Source: Bufo bufo (Eukaryota > Chordata > Amphibia > Anura > Bufonidae). Taken from it: a stretch of DNA of 64,000 nt. Both the position numbers and the translations under genes were made by a program. The notes below the pieces were generated by a model. It had not been told where the DNA came from and ran no database searches. It saw nothing but the letters and a program-made list of their open reading frames with translations. The stretch is taken from NCBI RefSeq assembly GCF_905171765.1, contig NC_053390.1:332970294-333034293 (forward strand), written 5' to 3'. Shown in pieces: positions 24,189-35,174 of the stretch. Positions within the stretch are counted from its first letter, which is position 1. Every line of letters starts with the position of its first letter.

Positions 24189-27040
24189 CCACCTCCGGAC
24201 CGCCTAACGCAGGATCGCGTTCCGGAGGTGGCAGCGCTGCGCACAGTCACGCATATATGCGTCATCTCGCGAGACGCGAGACTTCCTGTGAACGCTCGCA
24301 CACAGGCGCGCGCGCTCACAGGAACGGAAGGTAAGAGAGTTGATCTCCAGCCTGCCAGCGGCGATCGTTCGCTGGCAGGCTGGAGATGTGTTTTTTTTAA
24401 CCCCTAACAGGTATATTAGACGCTGTTTTGATAACAGCGTCTAATATACCTGCTACCTGGTCCTCTGGTGGTCCCCTTTGTTTGGATCGACCACCAGAGG
24501 ACACAGGTAGCTCAGTAAAGTACCACCAAGCACCACTACACTACACTACACCCCCCCCCCCGTCACTTATTAACCCCTTATTAGCCCCTGATGACCCCTG
24601 ATCACCCCATATAGACTCCCTGATCACCCCCCTGTCATTGATTACCCCCTATCATTGATCAACCCCCTGTAAAGCTCCATTCAGACGTCCGCATGATTTT
24701 TACGGATCCACTGATAGATGGATCGGATCCGCAAAACGCATCCGGACGTCTGAATGAAGCCTTACAGGGGCGTGATCAATGACTGTGGTGATCACCCCAT
24801 ATAGACTCCCTGATCACCCCCCTGTCATTGATTACCCCCCTGTCATTGATTACCCCCCTGTAAAGCTCCATTCAGACGTCTGCAAGATTTTTACGGATCC
24901 ACTGATAGATGGATCGGATCCGCAAAACGCATCCGGACGTCTGAATGAAGCCTTACAGGGGCATGATCAATGACTGTGGTGATCACCCCATATAGACTCC
25001 CTGATCACCCCCCTGTCATTGATTACCCCCCTGTCATTGATCACCCCCCTGTAAAGCTCCATTCAGATGTCCGCATGATTTTTACGGATGCACTGATAGA
25101 TGGATCGGATCCGCAAAACGCATCCGGACGTCTGAATGAAGCCTTACAGGGGCGTGATCAATGACTGTGGTGATCACCCATATAGACTCCCTGATCACCC
25201 CCCTGTCATTGATTACCCCCCTGTCATTGATTACCCCCCTGTAAAGCTCCATTCAGACATCCGCATGATTTTTACGGATCCACTGATAGATGGATCGGAT
25301 CCGCAAAACGCATCCGGACGTCTGAATGAAGCCTTACAGGGGCGTGATCAATGACTGTGGTGATCACCCCATATAGACTCCCTGATCACCCCCCTGTCAT
25401 TGATTACCCCCCTGTAAAGCTCCATTCAGATGTCCGCATGATTTTTACGGATGCACTGATAGATGGATCGGATCCGCAAAACGCATCCGGACGTCTGAAT
25501 GAAGCCTTACAGGGGCATGATCAATGACTGTGGTTATCACCCCATATAGACTCCCTGATCACCCCCCTGTCATTGATTACCCCCCTGTAAAGCTCCATTC
25601 AGACGTCCGCATGATTTTTACGGATCCACTGATAGATGGATCGGATCCGCAAAACGCATCCGGACGTCTGAATGAAGCCTTACAGGGGCGTGATCAATGA
25701 CTGTGGTGATCACCCCATATAGACTCCCTGATCACCCCCCTGTCATTGATTACCCCCCTGTAAAGCTCCATTTAGATGTCCGCATGATTTTTACGGATGC
25801 ACTGATAGATGGATCGGATCCGCAAAACGCATCCGGACGTCTGAATGAAGCCTTACAGGGGCATGATCAATGACTGTGGTTATCACCCCATATAGACTCC
25901 CTGATCACCCCCCTGTCATTGATCACCCCCCTGTCATTGATCAACCCCCTGTCATTGATCACCCCCCTGTCATTGATCACCCCCCCTGTCATTGATCACC
26001 CCCCTGTCATTGATAACCCTCTGTAAGGCTCCATTCAGACATTTTTTTGGCCCAAGTTAGCGGAATTATTATTTTTCTTTTCTTACAAAGTCTCATATTC
26101 CACTAACTTGTGTCAAAAAATAAAATCTCACATGAACTCACCATACCCCTCACGGAATCCAAATGCGTAAAATTTTTTAGACATTTATATTCCAGACTTC
26201 TTCTCACGCTTTAGGGCCCCTAGAATGCCAGGGCAGTATAAATACCCCACATGTGACCCCATTTCGGAAAGAAGACACCCCCAGGTATTCCGTGAGGGGC
26301 ATATTGAGTCCATGAAAGATTGAAATTTTTGTCCCAAGTTAGCGGAAAGGGAGACTTTGTGAGAAAAAAATTAAAAATATTAATTTCCGCTAACTTGTGC
26401 CAAAAAAAAAAAATTTATATGAACTCGCCATGCCCCTCATTGAATACCTTGGGGTGTCTTCTTTCCAAAATGGGGTCACATGTGGGGTATTTATACTGCC
26501 CTGGCATTCTAGGGGCCCCAAAGCGTGAGAAGAAGTCTGGTATCCAAATGTCTAAAAATGCCCTCCTAAAAGGAATTTGGGCACCTTTGCGCATCTAGGC
26601 TGCAAAAAAGTGTCACACAGCTGGTATCGCCGTACTCAGGAGAAGTTGGGGAATGTGTTTTGGGGTGTCATTTTACATATACCCATGCTGGGCGAGAGAA
26701 ATATCTTGGTCAAATGCCATCTTTGTATGAAAAAATGGGAAAAGTTGTCTTTTGCCAAGATATTTCTCTCACCCAGCAAGGGTATATGTGAAATGACACC
26801 CCAAAACACATTCCCTACCTTCTCCTGAATACGGCGATACCACATGTGTGACACTTTTTTGCAGCCTAGGTGGGCAAAGGGGCCCATATTCCAAAGCGCA
26901 CCTCTGAGAAGAAAAGGAGGTAAAATTCATTTGGGTGGTAAGTTGCATGACCGAGCAATAAACGGTGAAAGTAGTGTAGGTCAGAAGTGTAAAAAGTGGC
27001 CTGGTCTTTCAGGGTGTTTAAGCACTGGGGGCTGAGGTGG
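24189..27040 (+). mobile_element. TTAA-target foldback element, copy 2 (internally deleted)
   Basis: The 2852-bp copy is bounded by TTAA at 24185-24188 and 27041-27044, with the same termini as copy 1 (CCACCTCCGGACCGC and GGGGCTGAGGTGG). It keeps the GC hairpins, a minisatellite of seven hairpin units (24600-26030) and one set of inverted arms (26040-26900). At about 26903 it jumps directly to the right-end sequence (AGAAGAAAAGGAGGTAAAAT), so it lacks about 2.6 kb present in copy 1. Non-autonomous. Confidence 0.85.
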
Positions 27041-27470
27041 TTAAAGGGCTTCTGTCAGCCCACTAAACCGTTTAGTTTTTTTTTGTTTACTAATAATCCC
27101 TACACTGCGATTTATGCATACATAAGTTAAATAATCATTTCTTTTCAGTAGAATTTGCTAAAAAGCGATTAAAAAAAAAAGCAAATTACCTTGCTACCAG
27201 CAAGTAGGGCGGCTACTTGCTGGTAGCAGCCGCATCCTCCGACCCTAATGACGCCCCCTCCGCATTGTGATTGACAGGGCCAGGGAACAGAATCGTTCTC
27301 TGCTGGCCCTGCCTGTTAGCATTTAAAATCTGGCGCCTGTGCCGCGGCCGTACCTATCTTCAATCTGCGCAGGAGCCCGCCATATTCTTTTACATTGTGA
27401 AGAACTTTGACCCATGACACATCCATCAGGTGGTACAGGACATCTAATTGAGACGTTTAAGCACATGGAT
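27041..27470 (+). mobile_element. T2-like TTAA terminus and unassigned sequence
   Basis: The sequence begins TTAAAGGGCTTCTGTCAGCC. This matches the TTAAAGGRR terminal motif of the T2 (Kolobok-type) MITE family described from Xenopus. An internal hairpin (CTACCAGCAAGTAG / CTACTTGCTGGTAG) lies near 27195-27230. No matching right terminus was found, so the right limit is a guess. The first four bases are shared with the target duplication of TTAA element 2. Confidence 0.45.
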
Positions 27471-28078
27471 ATACCCCCTACCTTATAAATAAGCCTGATC
27501 TGGCCGCTATTTTACATTCAGTGTTTTGCCAGTGTAGGGAGAGGTTGCTGTGTGGCACAGGGACAGGCTGGTAGAGACACCAAACGCTAGCTAATAGGAC
27601 CACAAAAGTAATTTTAAGGACTGGTATAGGTGTGCTATCGATAGGTGTGATACACAGAGGGGTGCGATATACATATAATACTTTTATAATGAGTCAAAAA
27701 CACATAGATCTATATAGTGATCACCTGGAAGTCAGGGGCCTAGGGGTTAGGGGCTTATTAGGGCCATTGTTATATACGGTAAGGTTCAGTATAGATCGCT
27801 CTTATCGGGGCAGGTGGTCTGTGGGTAGGCTATCAGGGCAAGAATAGCACCCCCCTGTAGGGTAATATCAGGGACAGTTCTTTGCCCACCCTGTCCATCA
27901 ATACCACATCATCATTTAGCCCAGAGATAGATGTTTTTTGCTTTCCCTCCAGGATTCATGGATATGCACTGAAACCCCCCCCCGGATTGTAGTAGGACAT
28001 TTGGTTTCTGATTTGGTGCTGCCAAGCACCTGATTTAGTGCCGCCGAGCACTTGTCATTGCCTACCACTAGAGTTCAG
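27470..28078 (+). other. hAT 5'-UTR-like fragment and unassigned flank
   Basis: A TATA-like sequence (CCTTATAAATAAGCC near 27481) is followed 60-70 bp on by GTGTAGGGAGAGGTTGCTGT. This parallels the arrangement at 34586 and 34635 in the complete hAT element. It is probably a promoter and 5'-UTR fragment of a related hAT family. The remainder to 28078 has a 71-codon open frame of no recognisable family and a poly-C run; I assign no gene. Confidence 0.35.
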
Positions 28079-28719
28079 CGGACACCTGGATGTTCGGGTT
28101 CGAAGGGTTCGGCCGAACTTCAGAAAAAAGTTTGAGTTCACAACCTGAACTTGAACCCGAATCCCATTGAAGTCAATGGGGACCTGAACTTTTGAGCACT
28201 AAAATGGCTGTAAAAATGTCATGGAAAGGGCTAGAGGGTTGCAAATGGCATCAAGAGCATTTTAAGTGCTCTGCAAACAAATGTGGATAGGGAAATGACC
28301 TTAAATAACATAAAATACGTAAAAATAAAAAATAATAATCTTGATCTAGGAGGATGAGGTCCATATGGAGTAGGAGGTTGAGGAGGCGGTGGATGTGGAC
28401 GGTGTAGGTGGAAGTGGCGGTGGAGGAGTAGGAGGTAGCCTACACTGCTTTTTTGTTTTAAATTTATTTATATTTTTTTAAATTAGGGTACACCCCAAAA
28501 CATTGGGAAATATAACCTGTGATAACCCCCTCCAGTCGTGCTAAACACACGTTCAGACAATACACTGGCTGCAGGGCAGGCCAGCACCTCCAAGGGGTAA
28601 AGGGCAAGCTCAGGCCATGTGCCCAATTTGGAGACCCAGAAGTTGCAGGGGCTGACCCCTGTCAGTCAGTTCATGTAGGCGTGTGCATACTTATTGCCCC
28701 ACCATGTCGCACGTGCCCG

Positions 28720-29640
28720 TGATGTTCACGATCCAATTTGATATCTGATCTATCAACTTTCGATGTTCTTTTATGCGCCTACCATGGTGATCACGGGTTT
28801 GCGGGGAATCAGGGTTCCAGGCTGGGGAGGGAGCGTGAGAAAGAGAGACCACATCCAAGGGAGGATACATTTTTTCAAATTTCTAATTATAGAGCGGAAA
28901 TATGGGACAAAGTATTAAAGCGTAAAAGTGGGACAACTTTTTAAAGTTTAGGCATTGAATGAAAGGATGTGTCGCGCATCAATTAATGAAGAATTTCTTA
29001 AATTCTATTCCCTGTCAACTATGCAGAGCAGGGGTTTCTATCCGGCAAAATTTGAAAAATGTCACCTGACAATGTAACAATTGACGATTTTTTTAAATTT
29101 ATGTTCCTGTCACCTATGTAGAGGTGCACTAGTGATATCCACCATCCATTTGGATATCTTCTCTATCAACTTTCAATGTTCATTTCTGAGCCTACCATGT
29201 TGATCACGGTTATCGGCGAATCAGGGTTCCACGCCGGAGAGGGAGTGTGAGAAAAAGAGACCAAATTTAAGGGAGATAAATTAATTTAAAAAAATTTGGA
29301 TTGAGCGGAAATATGGGAAAAGTTATTGAGGCGCAAATGTGGGACAAATTACAGAAGCGCAAATGTGGGCAAAAAGAGTAAAGCGGAAATGTGGGACACA
29401 TTATTGAAGCACAAATGTGGGCCAAAAGAGTAAAGCCGAAATGTGGGACACATTATTGAAGCGCAAATGTGGGCCAAAAGAGTAAAGCGGAAATGTGGGA
29501 CAAATTATTGAAGCGCAAATGTTGGCCAAATGAGTAAAGCGGAAATGTGGGACAAATTATTGAAGCGCAAATGTGGTACAACTTGTTAAAGTTAAACAGG
29601 TGGCGCACATCAATTAAAGAAGAATTTCTGAAATTTTATT
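28720..29640. repeat. Tandem and direct repeats in hAT copy 2
   Basis: A segment with CTATCAACTTTCGATGTTC and TCAGGGTTCC (28730-29050) is repeated at about 29140-29640. The second copy is expanded by about five units of 52 bp, each with GTAAAGCGGAAATGTGGGAC then TTGAAGCGCAAATGTGGG (phased at 29379, 29431, 29483 and 29535). No coding content recognised. Confidence 0.75.
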
Positions 29641-30304
29641 CCCTGTCACCTATGCAGAGCAGGGGTTTATTTACATCTAAAATTGTAAAATGTCAACCCA
29701 AGAATGTAACAGAAAAATTACAGAAATGTATTAACCTGTCTACTTGGTAGAGCAGGGGTCTATGACAGTAAAAAAAATTGTTTATTGTCACCCGAAAATG
29801 CAAAAGAAAAATTATTGAAATTTATTAAGCTGTCAACTAGGTAGAGGAGGGGTATATTACACCCAAAAATTTGTGAATTTCACCCGAAAATGTAACAGAC
29901 AAATTTTTTTATTTTTTACCTGTCTAATAGCAATAGCAGTGGTACATTACACCCAAAAATTGCTGAATCTCACCAGAAAATGTAACTAACAATTTTATTT
30001 TTTTTAACCTGTCTACTAGGTATAGCAGTGGTACTTCACACCCAAAAATTTTTGAATTTCACCCAAAAATTTAACTGACAATTTTTTATTTATTTTTTCT
30101 GGTCTAATAGGTATAGCAGTGGTACATCACACCCAAAAATTGCTGAATTTTACCAGATAATGTAACTAACAATTTTTTTTTTTACCTGTCTAATAGGTAT
30201 AGCAGTGGTACATCACACCTAAAAATATGTGAATTTCACCAGAAAATTTAACTGACAATTTTATTTTTATTTTTTAACCTGTCTACTAGGTATAGCAGTG
30301 ATAC
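29640..30304. repeat. About 90-bp tandem repeat replacing the hAT C-terminal region
   Basis: About eight imperfect units of 85-95 bp, each with CCTGTCTACTAGGTATAGCA, then GTGGTAC, then ACACCCAAAAATT and T-rich spacers. The array abuts the transposase segment exactly where residues following the conserved LLDPRYKD motif should continue. Confidence 0.75.
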
Positions 30305-31181
30305 TTCACACCCAATCACGCTCTATTGACGGAATTAAGGACGGTACGCTGTCCTTGTAACGGGGATCCAGCAGAGTGGCCACCCAGTAATCAGCACAAG
30401 TTAGAATGTGGGAAACTCGGCGGTTGTTGCGGAGACACTGCAGCATGTAATCGTTCATGTGTACCAGGCTGCCCAGAGGCAACGAAAAGCTGTCCTCTGT
30501 GGGAGGTGTATCGTCTGTGTCCTCTGTATCCCCCCAGCCAGGCACCAGTGATGGCCATGAGCTGGTCTGGGTGCCACCCTGCTGTGAACATGGTTCCTCC
30601 TCCTCCATCTCCTCCTCCTCCTCGTTCAGAACTGTGCCCTGGCTGGACAATTGTGTACCTGGCATGTGTGGGTGCAGGAACCCACCCTCGGAGCCACTTG
30701 GGAATTGCTGGCCGGAAACCCTACGAAATGATCCCTCTTCCTCCTCCTCCTCCTGTGCCGCATCCTCTTCCATCATCGCCAGCAGCGTTTTTTCAAGGAG
30801 GCATAGAAGTGGGATAGTAATGCTGAGAACAGTGTTATCGGCACTGGCCATGTTGGTGGAGTACTCGAAACAGCGCAACAAGGAACACAGGTCTCGCATG
30901 GAGGCCCAGTCATTTGTGGTGAAGTGGTGCTGTTCCGCAGAGCGACTCACCCGTGCGTGCTGCAGCTGAAACTCCACTATCGCCTTCTGCTGCTCGCACA
31001 GTCTGGCCAGCATGTGCAAGGTGGAGTTCCACCTTGTGGGCACGTCGCATATGAGGCGGTGAGCGGGAAGGCCGAAGTTACGCTGCAGCGCTGGCAGGCG
31101 AGCAGCAGCAGGGTGAGAACTCTGAAAGCGCTCACAGACGGACCGCACTTTATGCAGCAGCTTTGACATATCGGGGTAATT
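30305..31181 (-). pseudogene. hAT transposase, middle segment (copy 2)
   Basis: The 287-codon open segment matches residues from about 434 to 725 of the full transposase at 37471-40191. Shared motifs are LLHKVR, LQRNFGLPAHRLICDVPTRW, the NDWASMRDLC segment, an acidic stretch and YWVATLLDPRYKDSVPSL. It begins at YPDM, directly after the L1 fragment, and ends at ERD, where tandem repeats start. It lacks the BED finger, the first two catalytic aspartates and the C-terminal catalytic glutamate, so no active enzyme is possible. It differs from the full copy at many positions, so it is an older or sister lineage. Confidence 0.88.
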
Positions 31182-32751
31182 ATTTTATTTATTTTTTTAA
31201 AATTTTATTAGTTTTGTAGATAGACATTAACCGTGTAACTACAAGAACAGTATAACACAGTACAGGATAAGACATCAATATAAATTATATCAGCAGTATA
31301 ATAAATCCACAGGATAGCAAATTCAGAGGGCAGTACGGAGTGTGATATAGGATAGGCAAGCTACAAACCAAGTGGTATCGACAGTTATCAAAGAGTCATG
31401 GTATAATTTACCAAATATATAGTGGATTATATGAAACCTTACAAAGGAAGGGGGAAGGGTCCCGAGGTAGAGGGCTCTAATGGATAAGAAGCAGCTGTTC
31501 TGAAAGTGTTGTGTCAGTTAAGGTGAGCACTGTGGAGCTAGGCTTGGAAAAGCCGCGAGGTTGTGGCAAAGTAAAGGTTGGTAGGGAAGGAAATACTAGG
31601 CATAAGGACTCAGACTCGACCCAAATGTGGAAGTGTAAACCTATGAACAAGCCACAGGTTCCATTTTTTCATGAATTGTGGGTGAGTACCAGACTCCCAT
31701 GCAGAGATCTCCTTAAAGCGGTATATCTGGTCAACTTTCTGCTTCCATTGCAGTATAGATGGAAGAGAAGTTTGCAACCAGAATTTAGGTATTAGAAGCC
31801 TTGCGGCAATCAATAGCTGTTTAAAAAGGAATGTGGGGGAAGGGGGGGGGATTGGGTATCTTCATCAAAACAAGCAAGTAAGGCTTTGCTAGGAGAGGCC
31901 TGCAGAGCTGTGAGGCAGATTTCATTACTGATATCAAATATGATTCTCCACCATTCGCGTATTTTGGGGCAGTCCCACCAGATCTGGAAGAAGGAACCTC
32001 TGTCACCCCGGCACCTCCAGCAAACATCCGAGGAACCATTAGAGAAGAGGCAAGATTTCTCTGGGGTTATGTACCATCTAGATAATAGCTTATAGCTATT
32101 CTCCTGGATCCTAACGCATCTAGACGGCTTAATAGCAGACAAAAATTGTTTGGGGAGCATGGAAAGGGGAAGGTCTCTGTTCAATTTTTTTTCCCAATGT
32201 CGGATGAAGCAGGTTTAACTATTAAGGGAGTTGATCTCAACCTGTTGTGAATTTGCGATATGAGTTTTTTAGGCGGTTTCGGATCGGTAGTCAGGGATTC
32301 AAGCCAGACTAAAGGGCGAAGGAGTTCACCCTCACCTGTATTGCGGGATAAGAACAGTCTAAGGTATGTGATTAGGGTTAAGCCACTGGGGCTGGGGTTT
32401 TAGAATCTCTATCATGTCACAAGTACTAATAATATCTCCAGTGTTTCCCAGGAGAGAGATAATGGGAGTAGATGAGCTCCTTAACTCTCTTGGGGTAGAG
32501 GTCAACCTATCAGGGGAGATCGTTCCAATCACATCCCTGACCTGTAGGAGAGGAGAGGGGAAGGGGATTGAACAGTGTGTAGAGAGTGACCATTTCCAAG
32601 CATTCAGTGTGGCTCGTAAAATTGGATATGAGGTGGGAGGTGTGAAGTTTTGATTTTGGCTTCCTAAAAGTAGAGAACGAAGGGATCTTCCCATTAAGTG
32701 TTGTTCTAGTGGGACCCACGATTTTTCAGGACTATTTTGTAACCACTCAAT
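31182..32751 (-). mobile_element. L1-like 3' fragment inside hAT copy 2
   Basis: Minus-strand L1-type fragment. The frame at 31810-32184 includes YKLLSRWYITPEK, CWRCRGDRGSFFQIWWDCPK and EWWRII, the cysteine-rich C-terminal region of L1-like ORF2. The left end (31182-31200) is T-rich, consistent with a poly(A) tail read on the other strand. At the right it meets hAT sequence (complement GGCTCCTCCTGCTTCC) near 32752. About 960 bp of hAT coding DNA is missing between the two flanks. Only AATT is common to both junctions, so this is not a clean target duplication. Confidence 0.8.
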
Positions 32752-33190
32752 TGGAAGCAGGAGGAGCCAGAGACCTTTCTTGGTTTTTGAGGTGTCTACT
32801 CCACTGCAGCTCGTGCTTAGCACTTAAATGCCTGGTCATGCAGGTTGTGCTCGGGTTGAGAACGTTTATGCCTCACTTCAGGCTCTAATTGCACAACATG
32901 CAAACCACTCGTGTCTTGTCTTCGGCACATTGTCTGAAGAACTGCCACGCCAGGGAACTCCTTGGAGCTTGATTTGGTGTGCTCGGTTCCTTGCTGCGGT
33001 GGGCAGTAGCAGGCATACTGTCTAAAGGACGGCCGCTCCGCTTTTGCACCCTGCTCCCTCTTCTGCTGTGCTGGTGGCTCTGTGCGACCACCGCCTCTTC
33101 CTCCGAACTACATAGGTCACTCGCATTGGCAAACCGTCCCAGCAGATGTTCGTCCATCACTAGTGGTAGTGTATCTGGCAGAGAGTACCT
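32752..33190 (-). pseudogene. hAT transposase, BED-finger segment (copy 2)
   Basis: The frame at 32885-33160 reads SSEEEAVVAQ, then RSSLAWQFFRQCAEDKTRVVCMLC. This matches the N-terminal BED zinc finger of the complete transposase (residues 46-69). The remainder of the finger continues in other frames toward 32770 (RHLSAKHELQWS-like). Reading upstream (rightwards), coding-like sequence SLPDTLPLVMDE continues to about 33190, where an in-frame TAA occurs. No promoter or 5' UTR comparable to 34331-36780 is attached. Confidence 0.8.
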
Positions 33191-34322
33191 TTAGATAGAA
33201 TGGAACTTACCATTCCATTCTCCCCCTTTTGGGCAGAAGTGGGCTAGTCCTGCTTCCTACCAAGAGGAGTCGAGAGAGGTGTCGATAGTGGAGTTGAAAA
33301 CTGGAGCAAGAGAGTGAAGCATCATGGTGTGGTGAGGGAGCGTTTTCCCCTCACTGCTGCAGGAGCTTTTGGGAAGTAGCTCAGAGTGCAGAACACTCCT
33401 GATATATAAAAGGACTTTTGAGAGGCCAAACAGATCCAAAGGCAAAACGGGTCACAGGATGCCTTACTCTCATATAAAACAGTAACTTAGCTGATAGGAA
33501 CCAGACTGAAGCCAGAGATTAACACAGCAGCAAAGAGATAAAGCAAAGCATTCAAGTTTACCAAGAGGAAGATCAAGTATTGTTTGGATGACACAAGTTT
33601 ATTGCAAGTTTATTCAAGTAAAAATCTTTGATCTTTACCAAGTCTGGACTCTACTTATTCCACCAACAAAAAAATCCAACCCTCCTGATACTCCTTTTCT
33701 TAATTCCACCCCTTGTTGGAATCACTGTAACTTTTTTTGGAACTATCACAGTGACATAGCTGGAGTGAAAAAAAATTTGCACAACTAACCACACCTACTT
33801 TTAAAACTAGAGTGAGTGGAGTGAAAATCTAAAAGTCACAATGTTTTTATTCAAATAGCCCCAAAAAGTACAATCAATTTTGAGAACTCTTGAAGCTAGA
33901 ATTCTGGTGTGCATGTCTTAGTAAATAATATCCTATGTTTTTTGTTTTTTTTTAGCAAGACATTTCACTCTCTCATGATTAAAAGTCTAAAAAATGTTGT
34001 GTGACCAGACATTGCCACTCTAAAAAGCACTAGACTTTAAATGCCTTTTATAAGCCAAAAAGGGCAGGAAAATATGTAGTGTGGCATAGGCAAGCATAGG
34101 GCTAGGTTCTTCAGTGTCATCCGTGGCAGAAGAAGGGTTTTATGCTGAGGAAAGGCCTGAGCTAGCTGGTACTCTTTCTCAAAAGACTGGTATTCTGGTC
34201 AAAGGCTGTTGATCCAGGGTCAGTGGCAGAGTATCCCAGTCTCAGAGTCTTATTCTGGTCACTCAATAGTCTGACAGAGTCTCCTCTTCTAAGCACTGTT
34301 CCCTAACTGCAGAACACTAAGG
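33191..34322. other. Unassigned flank between hAT copies
   Basis: I recognise no gene. A TATATAAAAGGAC motif lies near 33404, and the sequence from 33560 to 34300 is AT-rich single-copy-looking DNA. The stretch near 33290-33380 (GTGAAGCATCATGGTGTGG) weakly recalls a degenerate transposase, but no frame supports it. Confidence 0.4.
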
Positions 34323-34585
34323 GCTCTGACTAGGGATGAGCGAACCCGAACTGTATAGTTCGGGTTCGTACCGAATTTTGGGGTGTCCGTGACACGGACC
34401 CGAACCCGAACATTTTCGTAAAAGTCTGTGTTCGGGTTCGGTGTTCGGCGCTTTCTTGGCGCTTTTTGAAAGGCTGCAAAGCAGCCAATCAACAAGCGTC
34501 ATACTACTTGCCCCAAGAGGCCATCACAGCCTTGCCTACTATTGGCATGGCTGTGATTGGCCAGTGCAGCATGTGACCCAGCCTC

Positions 34586-34593
34586 TATATAAG
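34586..34593 (+). promoter_or_regulatory. Probable TATA box of hAT-1
   Basis: TATATAAG occurs 255 bp inside the left terminus in a GC-balanced context (CAGCCTCTATATAAGCTGGG). Transcription would start near 34616-34635. The related copy at 62516 begins at the sequence found at about 34633 here, which supports a start in this area. Confidence 0.6.
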
Positions 34594-34862
34594 CTGGGTC
34601 ACGTAGCGCTGCACGTCACTCTGCTGATTCAAGCATAGGGAGAGGTTGCTGCTGCGACGTTAGGGCGAGATTAGGCAGATTAACTCCTCCAAAAGACTTC
34701 ATTCTGTGAACGATCTGCAGCTGTGGATCATTGAAGTGCTAATATCGACTTGCTCACTTTTTTGAGGCTGCCCAGAGCGTTTTTAGATCACTTTTTTCTG
34801 GGGTGATCGGCGGCCATTTTGTGGCTTGTGGTGCGCCAACACAAGCTATCACAAAGTGTATT

Positions 34863-35172
34863 TAACCATCAATAGTGTGGTTATTTTTTACTATATCCTA
34901 CATCAGCTGCAGGCTGAGCTTGTGTCACCGAAGTGCATTTAACCATCAACAGTCTGGTTATTTTTTGGCCATATACTACATCAGCTGCAGGCTGAGCCTG
35001 TGTCACCGAAGTGCATTTAACCATCAACAGTCTGGTTATTTTTTGGCCATATACTACATCTGGTGCAGGCTGAGCCTGTGTCACCCAAGTGCATTTAACC
35101 ATCAATAGTGTGGTTATTTTTTGGCCATATACTACATCAGGGGCAAGTTGAGCCTGTCACCCAGCGCATAAA
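34863..35172. repeat. 78-bp tandem repeat (four units) in hAT-1 leader
   Basis: Units start at 34863, 34940, 35018 and 35096, each with TAACCATCAACAGTCTGG, TTTTTTGGCCATATACTACA and GCAGGCTGAGCCTGTGTCAC. The same block is present at 62749-63060 in the third hAT copy, so it is a family feature. Open frames through it on both strands are repeat artefacts. Confidence 0.9.
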
Positions 35173-35174
35173 AA

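Larger units (their letters stand above)
28079..33190 (-). mobile_element. hAT element, copy 2 (rearranged, carries an L1 fragment)
   Basis: The left end, TAGAGTTCAGCGGACACCTG at 28079, matches the complement of the right terminus of the complete hAT element (CAGGTGTTCGCTCAACTCTA at 41881-41900). Going right there are 3'-UTR-like sequence, tandem repeats, a middle transposase segment, an L1 fragment and an N-terminal transposase segment. The C-terminal part of the transposase, including the dimerisation region, is absent and replaced by tandem repeats. The right limit is uncertain: coding homology runs to about 33190 without promoter or TIR. No 8-bp duplication is seen. Confidence 0.7.

Noticed and set aside
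33151..33170. A hAT terminus (complement TAGTGATGGACGAAC) as the right end of hAT copy 2
   Set aside because: The similarity to TAGGGATGAGCG is short, and the reading frame of the transposase continues through it (SLPDTLPLVMDE), so it is coding sequence. The inverted CTACCACTAG / CTAGTGGTAG at the two edges is probably coincidence.
33290..33400. Degenerate Tc1 transposase remnant (GTGAAGCATCATGGTGTGG)
   Set aside because: One short resemblance without inverted repeats, frame continuity or catalytic motifs.
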